27,882 nt of DNA. Origin: an uncultured Coriobacteriaceae bacterium (GTDB lineage Bacteria; Actinomycetota; Coriobacteriia; Coriobacteriales; Atopobiaceae). A program made the position numbers and the translations under genes. Below the pieces are notes generated by a model. The model was not told the DNA's origin. It saw only the letters and a program-made list of their open reading frames with translations, and made no database searches. Within the stretch, counting starts at the first letter, position 1, and every line of letters starts with the position of its first letter. Of the stretch, positions 13,866 to 22,121 are shown piece after piece. Location of the stretch: assembly GCA_900549525.1 (NCBI GenBank), contig UWSJ01000011.1, forward strand, positions 1 to 27,882, in the 5' to 3' direction.

Positions 13866-15103
13866 GCGGGCTGGTTGTTGACGCGGCAACGTGCGTGGGG
13901 TGCCGCCGCTGCGTGCGCGTGTGCGGAAACGACGGCATCGAGGTCGTGAACCGCAAGGCACGCGTGCTGGACGGGTGCATCAGCTGCGGCATGTGCGTCG
14001 ACGCGTGCCCCGTGGGCGCGCTTTCCATCGAGAAGGACGCGGCGGGAGGTGCAGACCTTGCCGCCTACCGCGACGTCTGGGTCTTTGCGCAGGCGGACGG
14101 TGCCGGCAGGGTGCTTCCCGTGGCGCTGGAGCTCGTGGGCAAGGGGCGCGAGCTCGCAGACGCGCGCGGGTGCTCTCTCGTGGCCGTGCTGGGGGAGGGG
14201 TCGGCGGAGACCGACGTCGACCCCAATGCCCGGCTCCTTCTCGCTGCGGGCGTGGACGGCGTCATTCGCTGCCGTGACGAGCGCCTTGCCGTGCCCGACT
14301 CGGAGGTTTACGCCGAATGGATTCGTGAGCTTGCCGAGGCGCGCAAGCCCGAGGTCATCCTCTATGGCGCCACCGACTTTGGCCGGGAGCTCGCCCCGCG
14401 CGTGGCGGTGCTGCTTCAGACCGGCCTTACGGCCGACTGCACCATTCTCGAGATGGACGAGGAACACGGGCTTCTCCAGCAGACGCGCCCGGCCTTCGGC
14501 GGCAACCTCATGGCCACCATCGTGTGCCCGAGCCACAGGCCTCAGATGGCCACAGTGCGCCCCGGCATCTTCCCGGTGCCCGAGACGGCGCAGGCAGTCG
14601 ATGCGAGCGCTGCCGGAAACCTCGGGGCACAGATCGAAGACGTGGCCCTCGACCCCGCCGTCCGTCCGCTCGTGCGCGTCACGCACGTGGAGCCCAAGAG
14701 CTCGGAGGGCTCCATTACCTCGGCCGATGCGCTCGTGGTCGTGGGGCGCGGCATTGGCTCCAAGAAGGCGGTTCCCCAGATGCGTCGCCTGGCCGAGCTC
14801 ATGGGGGAGCGCTTTGGCTGCAGGTGCGATCTCGGCTGCACGCGCCCGGTGGTAGAGGCGGGGTGGCTCGACTACGCACACCAGGTGGGGCAGACCGGCG
14901 TCTCCGTTGCCCCGCGGCTGCTCGTAAGCGTGGGGTGCTCCGGGGCCATCCAGCACGTTGCGGGTATTGGCGGCGCGCAGGTGATCGTTGCCGTCAACGA
15001 GGATCCGACGGCCCCCATCTTCGACGTTGCCCAGTACAAGGTGGTGGGAGACTGCCACGAGGTCGTGGCGTCCCTCATCGAGCGGCTCGAGCGGGAGTCG
15101 TAA
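13862..15103 (+). CDS. etfA: Electron transfer flavoprotein alpha subunit with N-terminal ferredoxin domain
   Basis: 413 residues: a ferredoxin domain at 1-60 with Cys11, 14, 17, 21 and Cys39, 42, 45, 49 (two CxxCxxCxxxC sets), then the Etf alpha N-terminal domain (about 70-260) and the FAD-binding C-terminal domain (VVVGRGIGSKK, GCTRPVVEAGW, HQVGQTGVSVAPRL, VNEDPTAPIFDVAQY). A ferredoxin-fused EtfA is characteristic of electron-bifurcating lactate dehydrogenase and acyl-CoA dehydrogenase complexes, where the clusters exchange electrons with ferredoxin. The first cluster set is followed by Gly-Asn instead of the usual Pro. ATG start overlaps the etfB stop as ATGA. It is the last gene of the operon; no lactate permease is adjacent. 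Confidence 0.93.
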   Translation: MSGLVVDAATCVGCRRCVRVCGNDGIEVVNRKARVLDGCISCGMCVDACPVGALSIEKDAAGGADLAAYRDVWVFAQADGAGRVLPVALELVGKGRELADARGCSLVAVLGEGSAETDVDPNARLLLAAGVDGVIRCRDERLAVPDSEVYAEWIRELAEARKPEVILYGATDFGRELAPRVAVLLQTGLTADCTILEMDEEHGLLQQTRPAFGGNLMATIVCPSHRPQMATVRPGIFPVPETAQAVDASAAGNLGAQIEDVALDPAVRPLVRVTHVEPKSSEGSITSADALVVVGRGIGSKKAVPQMRRLAELMGERFGCRCDLGCTRPVVEAGWLDYAHQVGQTGVSVAPRLLVSVGCSGAIQHVAGIGGAQVIVAVNEDPTAPIFDVAQYKVVGDCHEVVASLIERLERES

Positions 15104-15164
15104 GCGGGCATTGCGGCAAGTGGGTCGGCCTGAACGTCGGATGACGCCACGGCACCCACAAGAT

Positions 15165-15201
15165 CGGGCCGGTGCGGCTATGAGGTGGCCGCGCTGGCCC
15201 G
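15165..15201 (+). terminator. Hairpin between convergent etfA and the histidine kinase gene
   Basis: A 14-bp stem (15165-15178 with 15188-15201, two G-U pairs on the + transcript) encloses a 9-nt loop. It is 62 bases after the etfA stop and five bases before the kinase stop. The G-U pairs become A-C mismatches in the minus transcript, so it is more stable for the etfA mRNA. There is no T-run. Confidence 0.5.
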
Positions 15202-15205
15202 AACC

Positions 15206-16273
15206 CTATACCACGGCCTTGAAGAACGTGATGTCAAAACGGGCCCCGCGTACCTGCCCCTTCTCGTTCACGACGTTGCCTGCGACGATGCGGCCGTCCT
15301 GCGCCGAGATGAGGCTCTGGGCAAGAGAGAGGCCGATGCCGATGCCAGGCGGGTTGGCGACGGTGCTCCCGTCGCTGACGCCGCTTGCCGTCCTCGCACC
15401 CTCGCCGCGATAGAACCGCTCGAACACATGGGACAGGTCTTGCTCAGCGATACCGGGGCCGGTGTCCGTCACGGTGATGCGACAGGCGAGGGCGTCCTCG
15501 GTTGCCTCGACCCGCACCACCCCTCCCGCGGGCGTGTGCTCCATGCAGTTCTTGAGCACGTTCTCGAGGGCCTCGCGACACCACGCCTCGTCGCCTTCGA
15601 AGCCGCAGCCGTCCTGGATGCTCCGCTCGAAGGTCACCCCGGCAAGCTCGTAAGGTATGGCGAGCGCCGAGGCGGCGGCTTCCACGAGCCTCGCCACGTC
15701 GACGTGCGCCCGACGCAGCGGCAGCGTACCCGCATCGAGGCGGGCAAGCTTGAGGAGCGCCTCCACGAGCCACTGCACCTGGGCGAGCAGCTGCTCGCAG
15801 GTGCGGATGCGGCCCAGGAGCTCACGACCCTGTTCGCCCGAGGTGGCTTCCCGACGAATGAACGCCAGCGTCAGTCCCAGGGAGGTGAGCGGCGTTCTCA
15901 GCTGGTGCGATATGTCGGCGAGCGAGTCGGCGAGCGACGCCTTCTCGGCCGTGAGCTCCTCGGCGGTGATGGTGAGACGCGTGAGGGCCTTGTCGACCTC
16001 ACTGGCGAGTATCGCAAGCTCGCCCTCACGCATGTCGGAAAGGCTTACGGTGCGCCCTTCGTGCAGGGCCTCGTCTACGCGCTCCGCCATGAGCGCGATG
16101 CGTCGCTGGCGTGCGGACGTGAGGGCAAGGAACAGCGCCGACGCCACGGCGCCGCATGTGAGCACGAGCAGGGCCGCGACGACCCCCGAGGCCGCTCCCG
16201 CCGCCACGACGCAGCCGAGTGTGGCAAGCGCTGCGGCGATGGCAGTGCGCCTGATATCGGGGTCGGCCATCAT
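15206..16273 (-). CDS. Two-component sensor histidine kinase with minimal external region
   Basis: 355 residues. Two hydrophobic segments (about 10-30 and 32-52) are separated by only a few residues, so there is hardly any extracytoplasmic domain. A HAMP-like linker (55-110) follows, then the H-box ISHQLRTPLTS with His123, the N-box KNCMEHTP, DTGPGI, a LSHVFERFYRG F-box and GIGIGLSLA. Kinases built this way usually sense within the membrane or through a partner transporter, often in cell-envelope stress; that role is inference, and no partner ABC transporter is adjacent. ATG 16273 overlaps the regulator stop as ATGA, so the pair is coupled. Confidence 0.9.
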   Translation of the reverse strand: MMADPDIRRTAIAAALATLGCVVAAGAASGVVAALLVLTCGAVASALFLALTSARQRRIALMAERVDEALHEGRTVSLSDMREGELAILASEVDKALTRLTITAEELTAEKASLADSLADISHQLRTPLTSLGLTLAFIRREATSGEQGRELLGRIRTCEQLLAQVQWLVEALLKLARLDAGTLPLRRAHVDVARLVEAAASALAIPYELAGVTFERSIQDGCGFEGDEAWCREALENVLKNCMEHTPAGGVVRVEATEDALACRITVTDTGPGIAEQDLSHVFERFYRGEGARTASGVSDGSTVANPPGIGIGLSLAQSLISAQDGRIVAGNVVNEKGQVRGARFDITFFKAVV

Positions 16274-16953
16274 CGCTCGGATGCCTTGTAGCCCAAGCCG
16301 CGCACGGTGACGATGAGGCTGGGGTGGGAGGGGTCGTCCTCGATCTTGTCGCGCAGGCGCTTCACGTAGACCGAGAGCGTGTTCTCCTCGATGTAGGCGC
16401 CGGCGTCCTCCCAGAGGGCGTCGCGGACCATGTCGCGCGTCACGAGCTTGCCGGGGTTGGTGGCGAAGAGCAGCAGCAGACGATACTCGAGTGCCGAGAG
16501 CGCGAGCTCCTGAGCGTCGCGGGTGACGCGGGCCCGGGCGGTGTCGATGACGAGGGGGCCAAAGGTAACCGCCCGGTGCTCGGGGTTTGCCCGACGGAGC
16601 ACCCCGGCTATGCGGGCAAGCAGCTCGCGCGGGCGGAAGGGTTTCGCCACGTAGTCGTCGGCGCCCATGGTGAGCCCGGCGACGGTGTTGAACTCGTCTC
16701 CCGAGGCCGTGAGGAAGATGACGGGCGTTGAGGGGCTTGCCTGCTTGATGGCTCCCAAGACCGCGAAGCCGTTGCCCTGCGCGAGCGTGACGTCAAGAAG
16801 GACGAGGTCGTAGGGACAGGTGGGGGCGGTCGTCGCGAGGGCGATGGCCTTGTCCTGGCCGTCGCAGGCCTCGACGTCATAGCCTTCGCCGCGGAGCAGC
16901 TCCGAGAGCGTCGACGTGATGATGGGATCGTCCTCGACCAGCAGGATGCGCAT
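16270..16953 (-). CDS. OmpR-family response regulator
   Basis: 227 residues: receiver domain (1-120) with the acidic pocket Glu7/Asp8/Asp9, phospho-acceptor Asp54, Thr82 and Lys104 (VAKPF), and a C-terminal winged helix (128-227) with ALSALEYRLLLLFATNPGKLVTRD and VYVKRLRDKIEDDPSHPSLIVTVRGLGYK. It is phosphorylated by the kinase encoded immediately downstream. Its targets are unknown. GGAGGA lies about ten bases upstream of ATG 16953, preceded by a GC-rich hairpin. Confidence 0.93.
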   Translation of the reverse strand: MRILLVEDDPIITSTLSELLRGEGYDVEACDGQDKAIALATTAPTCPYDLVLLDVTLAQGNGFAVLGAIKQASPSTPVIFLTASGDEFNTVAGLTMGADDYVAKPFRPRELLARIAGVLRRANPEHRAVTFGPLVIDTARARVTRDAQELALSALEYRLLLLFATNPGKLVTRDMVRDALWEDAGAYIEENTLSVYVKRLRDKIEDDPSHPSLIVTVRGLGYKASER

Positions 16954-16975
16954 GTGTTCCCAGTCCTCCGTGATG

Positions 16976-16991
16976 GCCGCCGCGTGGCGGC
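16976..16991. other. GC-rich hairpin just upstream of the response regulator ribosome-binding site
   Basis: GCCGCC-GCGT-GGCGGC is a perfect 6-4-6 inverted repeat 23 bases upstream of the regulator start and a few bases before its GGAGGA. It could be an operator for autoregulation or affect translation. In the rest of 16954-17127 nothing definite was recognised. Confidence 0.35.
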
Positions 16992-17127
16992 ATCCTCGCG
17001 GAGATTATCCCGCGCACGTCCGGTGGCGGCTAGTGACGATGCTGTAAGAGGGACGGCAGGCGTGGTGGGGTTCGGTGCGAACTGTATGGATTGGTACCAG
17101 TTGACACCCGGTCGGCCAACCTACGCG

Positions 17128-18036
17128 CTAACCCAGGGCGGCGCAGAGCGCGTCGAGCAGCGAGACGGCGAGCATCTGCGCGTCATTGGTGGTGAAGGTG
17201 CCGTCGTAGGCCGGGCCGTTGGGCAGCTCAATGCGCACGACGGGGGGCTTGGCGCGCGAGCTCTCGAGGGCCGTGCGCAGGCGCAGGGCAAGGTCGTCTC
17301 CCTCTCCCATGGAGACGTTGGAGACCGAGGACACGGCGGGGCGCGGGGTCACGGCGATGACCAGCACCGCGCGGTCGTCGAGGCGAGCCTCGTCCACGGA
17401 GTCGACCAGGCGCAGGCCCGTCTTCTCGGACGTGGCGCTTGCGATGTTCCAGATGCGGCCGGCGACGTTGCGCGAGATGGGGTCCTCGGCGGTGAGCGCC
17501 ACGTTAGTCTCGTCGAGCACGAGCGCGGCACGGGCAAAGCCCATGGTGCCCTCGGGGTGCGGGCCCTGCGCGGGCTTGCCGGCCCACACGTGGCGCAGGC
17601 GCTCGAGTGCGTCGAAGGTGTCGGAGAACGCGATGCCGTCTGCCAGCATGCCCACGTTCTCCTGGAAGAGCTTGACGGCGGCCTCGGTGTGCGGGCCAAA
17701 GTAGCCGTCCACCTCGCCGCAGGAGAACCCGAGCACGTTGAGCGCCTTCTGCAGGCAGCGCACGTCGTTGCCATGGAAGTTGGGAAGACGCAGGTACAGC
17801 GTGCGGTCACCCATCTGATAGCACTCGTCGACGAGAACCGACCACGTGGCCATGTCCACCTCGCTGGCGAGGGGCAGCCCGTGCTCGACCCGGAAACGCG
17901 CCACGGCGTTGGCGGTCGAGCTCCCAAACGACTTGGCCTCGCGCTCGGCGGCGTCGGTCTCGTAGCCGAGCGAGGCGAGGCGATCCTGCACGTCCTCGAC
18001 CATCGCACCCTGCATGCCCTCGTGAATCGGGTCCAT
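17128..18036 (-). CDS. Protein with two peptidoglycan-binding domains and a C-terminal domain of uncertain type
   Basis: 302 residues without signal peptide. Two PG_binding_1-type modules are visible: about 5-70 (MVEDVQDRLASLGY, then FGSSTANAVARFRVEHGL) and about 80-148 (GNDVRCLQKALNVLGFSCGEVDGYFGPHTEAAVKLFQ). The C-terminal 150 residues resemble a degraded N-acetylmuramoyl-alanine amidase layout (VLDETNVALT…VAGRIWNIASATSEKTGLRLVDS), but the zinc-binding DPGHGG and later His/Glu are not seen. This domain order and the missing signal recall mycobacterial CwlM, a cytoplasmic regulator of peptidoglycan synthesis; that comparison is inference. ATG 18036 follows AAGGAG with ideal spacing. Confidence 0.75.
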   Translation of the reverse strand: MDPIHEGMQGAMVEDVQDRLASLGYETDAAEREAKSFGSSTANAVARFRVEHGLPLASEVDMATWSVLVDECYQMGDRTLYLRLPNFHGNDVRCLQKALNVLGFSCGEVDGYFGPHTEAAVKLFQENVGMLADGIAFSDTFDALERLRHVWAGKPAQGPHPEGTMGFARAALVLDETNVALTAEDPISRNVAGRIWNIASATSEKTGLRLVDSVDEARLDDRAVLVIAVTPRPAVSSVSNVSMGEGDDLALRLRTALESSRAKPPVVRIELPNGPAYDGTFTTNDAQMLAVSLLDALCAALG

Positions 18037-18196
18037 CAGTATCTCCTTTATGGCGAGCCGCCGAGCGCCGAGGCCCGCTGTGACAGCCGACCAAACGCGG
18101 ATGACGCCCCTGTTGGGCATGCCGCCATCCTTATGCGTCCGCCGACGGAAATAATCCAGGACACTAGTATGCCGCAAAGCGGTGGCCGTCGCGAAC

Positions 18197-19288
18197 CTAG
18201 TGGTCGCGCCTCACGAAGAAGTCAGCCATGGAACAGACGAGCTCCGCCGCCTCGGCCTTGACGGCGCCGATGTCCGCCAGTGTGCGGACGCCGTCCTTGG
18301 CGGCGGCGCACTCGCACTCGGCGAGCTGGCGGCAGCGCTCGATGCCGCCCCCGAGCTCGATGAGCTCTACGGCGTGGGCGAGCTTCTCGGGGTCAGTCGT
18401 GCCGGACTCGAGCAGCCCCACGAGCTCGGTGCGGCGCGCGTCGTCGAGCGCTGCCAGCGCGTGCACCACGGCGAGCGTGCGTTTGCCTTCCGTGATGTCG
18501 CTCCTGAAGTCCTTGCCCTGCGCGTCGGCGTCTCCCACGAGGTTGAGCAGGTCGTCCTGCAGCTGGAAGGCGATGCCGGCGTGCCGCCCCACGCCAAGCA
18601 GCCCCGCCGCGACGTCCGGCTTCGCGCCTGCCGCGATAGCCCCGAGGTAGAGCGGGCAGGCGCAGGTGTACCAAGCCGTCTTGCTCTCCACCATGTAGAG
18701 GTAGTCCTCCGGCGTCACGTCCCAGCGGCCGTCGCGCGCCCAGCCAAGGTCGAGGGCCTGTCCCTCGAGCGTGTGACGCTCCATGCGGACCAGTTCGCGC
18801 AGGACGGCGGGTTTGCGCCCCTCGGGAAGGGCGTCGTCGGCCAGCACGACCTCGTAGACCTGGGTGAGCGCAAGGTCGCCCATGTTGGTGGCCACGCCCA
18901 CGCCCTCCGTGCGGTAGAGGCACGGCTCGCCGCGGCGCAGCTCGCTCTCGTCGGCGATGTCGTCGTGGATGAGCGCGGCGCTCTGGAAGAGCTCCACGGC
19001 CGCGGCCGGTGCCAGCGCCACGCGCGGGTCGCCGCCCACGGCCTCGCTGCCAAGCAGGCACAGTACCGGCCGCACGCGCTTGCCTCCGCCGGCGGTGAAG
19101 TGGGCGAGGGGCGCGTAGAGGTAGCGCTCGAGGTCGGCCGTGGGCCGGTGGGGGGCCGCGTCGCGGTCGCCGGGCTCGCATCCGGCGTCGGCGGTCGTGG
19201 TACCCTCGGCCATCGGGCCCGCCGTCGCGCGGGCAAGCGCCTCGTCAACGAGAGGGAGCTTCTCCCGCAGGTAGTCGATGAAGTCCAT
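18197..19288 (-). CDS. Polyprenyl diphosphate synthase
   Basis: 363-residue prenyltransferase that condenses isopentenyl units into a trans-polyprenyl diphosphate, used for quinone side chains or related lipids. GGGKRVRP (67-74), the first Asp-rich motif LIHDDIADE (Asp109, Asp110, Asp113), QALDLGWA, KTAWYTCACPL and the second motif QLQDDLLNLVGD followed by GKDFRSDITEGKRTL are present. The second motif ends in Asn rather than the usual Asp (DDxxN). A 30-residue polar insert at about 22-52 (MAEGTTTADAGCEPGDRD…) precedes the core. The start at ATG 19288 follows AAGGGAAGGG. Product chain length cannot be predicted with confidence. Confidence 0.9.
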   Translation of the reverse strand: MDFIDYLREKLPLVDEALARATAGPMAEGTTTADAGCEPGDRDAAPHRPTADLERYLYAPLAHFTAGGGKRVRPVLCLLGSEAVGGDPRVALAPAAAVELFQSAALIHDDIADESELRRGEPCLYRTEGVGVATNMGDLALTQVYEVVLADDALPEGRKPAVLRELVRMERHTLEGQALDLGWARDGRWDVTPEDYLYMVESKTAWYTCACPLYLGAIAAGAKPDVAAGLLGVGRHAGIAFQLQDDLLNLVGDADAQGKDFRSDITEGKRTLAVVHALAALDDARRTELVGLLESGTTDPEKLAHAVELIELGGGIERCRQLAECECAAAKDGVRTLADIGAVKAEAAELVCSMADFFVRRDH

Positions 19289-19337
19289 GGACGCCCTTCC
19301 CTTGACGCCCCGGGCGGGGCGCATGTGAGATACGAGA

Positions 19338-19375
19338 GGAGCGCCCTCGTGCCGCACTCGGCGCGGGGGCGCTCC
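19338..19375 (-). terminator. Hairpin after galE
   Basis: GGAGCGCCC (19338-19346) is complementary to GGGCGCTCC (19367-19375), a 9-bp perfect stem with a 20-nt loop, 23 bases downstream of the galE stop on the minus strand. The following bases (TCTCGTATCT) form only a loose T-rich stretch. It separates galE from the polyprenyl synthase gene. Confidence 0.5.
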
Positions 19376-19397
19376 AGGAGGTGCCGTTGTCTCGATT

Positions 19398-20453
19398 CTA
19401 GCCCTCGAAGCCGTTGGGGTTGTGGCTCTGCCAGTTCCAGGAGTCGCGGCACATGTCGTCGAGGTCGTACTGCGCCTTCCAGCCCATCTCGCGCTCTGCC
19501 TTGCTCGCGTCGCACCAGTTGGCGGCAATGTCGCCGCCACGACGAGGCTTGACCACGTAGGGGAGCTCCTTGTCGCAGGCCTTCGAGAAGGCCTTGATGA
19601 CGTCGAGGACCGAGGAGCCCGTGCCGGTGCCGAGGTTGAAGACCTCGACGCCCGTCTTGCCGTTCATCCACGCGAGGGCGCTCACGTGACCCTTCGCGAG
19701 GTCGACCACGTGGATGTAGTCACGCACGCCGGTGCCGTCGGGCGTGGGGTAGTCGTCGCCGAAGACCTGGACGGCGGGCAGCTTGCCCACGGCCACCTGG
19801 GCCACGTAGGGCACGAGGTTGTTGGGGATGCCCTTCGGGTCCTCGCCGATGAGTCCCGAGGGGTGGGCGCCGATGGGGTTGAAGTAGCGAAGCAGCACGA
19901 CGTCCCACTCGGGGTCGGCCGCGTGGATGTCGGTGAGGATCTGCTCGATCATCCACTTGGTCCAGCCGTAGGGGTTGGTGCACGTCTTCTTGGGGCTTTC
20001 CTCGGTGAGCGGCAGCTTGTCGGGGTCGCCGTAAACGGTGGAGGAGCTGGAGAAGATGATGGACTTACACCCGTGCTGGCGCATCACGTCCACGAGCGTG
20101 AGGGTGCCCTCGATGTTGTTGTGGTAGTACTCGACGGGCTTTTTCACCGACTCGCCCACGGCCTTGAACCCGGCGAAGTGGATGACACGGTCGACGGCGT
20201 GCGCGGCGAAGATGCGGTTCATGGCGTCGCGGTCGAGGATGTTGTCCTCGTAGAACGTGAGGCGTGCGGCTGCCTCGTCACCCACGATCTGACGGATGCG
20301 GTCGAGGGCGATGATGCTGGCGTTGGAGAGGTCGTCAACGACGACGACCTCGTAGCCGGCCTGGAGCAACTCGATGACCGTGTGGCTGCCGATGAACCCG
20401 GCTCCGCCGGTGACGAGGACGCAGGTGTCCTTGGGGTCTAGTGCTTCTGCCAT
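19398..20453 (-). CDS. galE: UDP-glucose 4-epimerase
   Basis: 351-residue short-chain dehydrogenase-type epimerase interconverting UDP-galactose and UDP-glucose (and possibly the N-acetyl forms), for galactose use and cell-surface sugars. The NAD-binding GGAGFIGSH (near 16-24), VDDLSNAS, the catalytic SSSSTVYGDP and YGWTKWM (Tyr-xxx-Lys), RYFNPIGAHPSGLIGEDP and NLGTGTGSSVLDVI are all standard. Length is slightly above the usual 330-340 because of a short N-terminal addition. ATG 20453 follows AAAGGAC. A TATACT -10-like element (20528-20523, minus) lies upstream, next to the hairpin at 20536-20570. Confidence 0.96.
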   Translation of the reverse strand: MAEALDPKDTCVLVTGGAGFIGSHTVIELLQAGYEVVVVDDLSNASIIALDRIRQIVGDEAAARLTFYEDNILDRDAMNRIFAAHAVDRVIHFAGFKAVGESVKKPVEYYHNNIEGTLTLVDVMRQHGCKSIIFSSSSTVYGDPDKLPLTEESPKKTCTNPYGWTKWMIEQILTDIHAADPEWDVVLLRYFNPIGAHPSGLIGEDPKGIPNNLVPYVAQVAVGKLPAVQVFGDDYPTPDGTGVRDYIHVVDLAKGHVSALAWMNGKTGVEVFNLGTGTGSSVLDVIKAFSKACDKELPYVVKPRRGGDIAANWCDASKAEREMGWKAQYDLDDMCRDSWNWQSHNPNGFEG

Positions 20454-20535
20454 GGGTGTCCTTTCGATGTGCGGGGGCCGACGACGTGGGTGGCGGACGG
20501 CCCGAGAATCGCGTGAGCCACCAGTATACGGCGAA

Positions 20536-20570
20536 GGCCGCTCGCGGTCCGATGCGGGCGGCGAGCGGCC
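20536..20570 (-). terminator. Terminator-like hairpin after the cell-wall hydrolase gene
   Basis: GGCCGCTCGC (20536-20545) pairs perfectly with GCGAGCGGCC (20561-20570) over a 15-nt loop. It is 40 bases beyond the hydrolase stop and upstream of galE. The minus-strand downstream sequence is T-poor (CTTCGCCGTATACT). Confidence 0.55.
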
Positions 20571-20609
20571 CCAAGGCTGCCGATATATGCGCTTTGCTGC
20601 CCCGCTTTG

Positions 20610-21905
20610 CTAGCCCGCCCAGCCCCAGCGCGGGGTGACGGTGGTGCCGAAGTAGGAAATCCAGTAGTCGAGCGTGTCGGTGGCGATGGGGCCCACGTTG
20701 TGACGCACCATACCGTTGCCGATGTAGATGCCCACGTGACCGTAGGCGCGACCGGCCGACGAATGCGAGTGGGTGGAGACGGCCACGATCATGCCCGGCT
20801 GCAGGTCGCCCTTGTTGGAACTCGTGCAGTAGTTCCAGTACATGTTGTTGGCGTTGCCGCCCGGGTATCCCAGACCGGCGGCGCTGTAGACACGGCTGAC
20901 CCACATGGCGCAGAGGCCGGCGCCGGGAGAGCCCACCCGCGTCGTGGCGCTCACGATGGCGGCGCCCTTGGCGGACGCGCTGGCTCCCGAGAGGCTGCCG
21001 GAGACGCCCGACGCCCCGGCCGACTTCGCTGCTGCGGCGGCCTCGGCCTGGCGGCGCTCCTCCTCGGCGGCGGCGAGGATCTCGGCGTCGCGCTTGGCGA
21101 CGAGGTCCTTCACGTCCTGGGAGAGGCCGTTGACGAGCTGGGTCGCCTCGTCCTGCTTGGCCTGGACGGCGGCGAGCTGCTCGGTCTGCTGCTCCTTGAG
21201 CGTCTCGAGGTTTGCCTTCTGCTTCTCGAGCTCGGCCTTCGCCGCCTCGAGGCCGGCCTTGTCCTGCTCAAGTGCGGCCTTGGCATCCTTGACCTCGTTG
21301 ATGAGCTCCTCGTCGCTCTGGTTGATCTTGCCGAGGTAGGCGAGGTTGCTCGAGAGGTCCTCGAAGCTCGAGGAGTTGAGGATGACGTCGAGCAGGCTTG
21401 AGCTGCCGCCCTTGTAGCTCGCCGCGATGCGGTCGGAGAGCTGCTGCTGCTTGGCGCTGAGCTCGGCCTGCTTCTTGTCGATCTCATTTTGCTTGGCCTT
21501 GATCTCGGCCTGCTTGGTGTCGATCTGGGCCTGGACCTGCTCAATCTGCGCGACGGTCTGGTTGAGCTGCTCGCTGAGCGATGCGTACTCGTCAGAGATG
21601 GCGTCGAGCTTTGCCTGGGCGTCGTCATACGCAGCCTGTGCGGCATTGAGCTCGTCGGTGGTCTCCTTGCTGGCCTCTGCGGCAAGGGCGCGCAGGGGGC
21701 TCGCGAAGACGGCGGCGCCCGCAGTGAGGCCAAGCAGCGCGCGCAGGGCGGCGCGGCGGGTCATGACGGGTCCGGAGGCGAGGGCGCTTGACGGCGTGGT
21801 GCGGGCGACAACGGGATGGAAGGGGCTGTGCCCGAGGTTTGCCGCCGCACCGGCGAGGTGCGTTGGAGTGTCGTCCCCGGAGGGACGCTGGGTGGTTCTC
21901 GACAT
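20610..21905 (-). CDS. Secreted coiled-coil cell-wall hydrolase (NlpC/P60 or CHAP fold)
   Basis: 431 residues. An unusual 47-residue polar N-terminal extension precedes MTRRAALRALLGLTAGAAVF, a signal sequence with twin arginines (50-51) that could use Tat or Sec, with a cut near ALAAE at 77. A long coiled coil follows (about 78-285, rich in Lys/Gln/Ala/Glu), with a SYKGGSSSLLDVILNSSSFEDL segment typical of PcsB/RipA-like proteins. An Ala/Ser linker leads to the peptidase domain with catalytic Cys332 (GLCAMWVS) and His390 (GHVGIYIG). Such proteins cleave peptidoglycan peptides, often under FtsEX control during division; no ftsEX is in view. ATG 21905 follows GGAG; ATG 21764 at MTRRA is an alternative start. 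Confidence 0.88.
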   Translation of the reverse strand: MSRTTQRPSGDDTPTHLAGAAANLGHSPFHPVVARTTPSSALASGPVMTRRAALRALLGLTAGAAVFASPLRALAAEASKETTDELNAAQAAYDDAQAKLDAISDEYASLSEQLNQTVAQIEQVQAQIDTKQAEIKAKQNEIDKKQAELSAKQQQLSDRIAASYKGGSSSLLDVILNSSSFEDLSSNLAYLGKINQSDEELINEVKDAKAALEQDKAGLEAAKAELEKQKANLETLKEQQTEQLAAVQAKQDEATQLVNGLSQDVKDLVAKRDAEILAAAEEERRQAEAAAAAKSAGASGVSGSLSGASASAKGAAIVSATTRVGSPGAGLCAMWVSRVYSAAGLGYPGGNANNMYWNYCTSSNKGDLQPGMIVAVSTHSHSSAGRAYGHVGIYIGNGMVRHNVGPIATDTLDYWISYFGTTVTPRWGWAG

Positions 21906-22121
21906 GGCGTGCTCCAGATATGTTGTGTTGCGTGTCGACGAGCCTGCGTCCAGACAGGATACCGCATCGAGGGAGCGCATCAGGATTCCTCCATGTGCGT
22001 GGAGGGCCTGTGCCGCCCGAACGGCACCGACGCATTCGAGGCCTCGTGGCCGGGCGATGCCGGGACGGGCGATGCTGGGGCCGACGTCGAACTCCGCTAG
22101 AGGAGGGGTGCGCTGGCTTCG

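Noticed and set aside
17079..17101. AACTG…CAGTT inverted repeat and nearby TTGACA at about 17101
   Set aside because: The arms are short, and no -10 element at suitable spacing accompanies the TTGACA; a + strand promoter would run antisense to the next gene.
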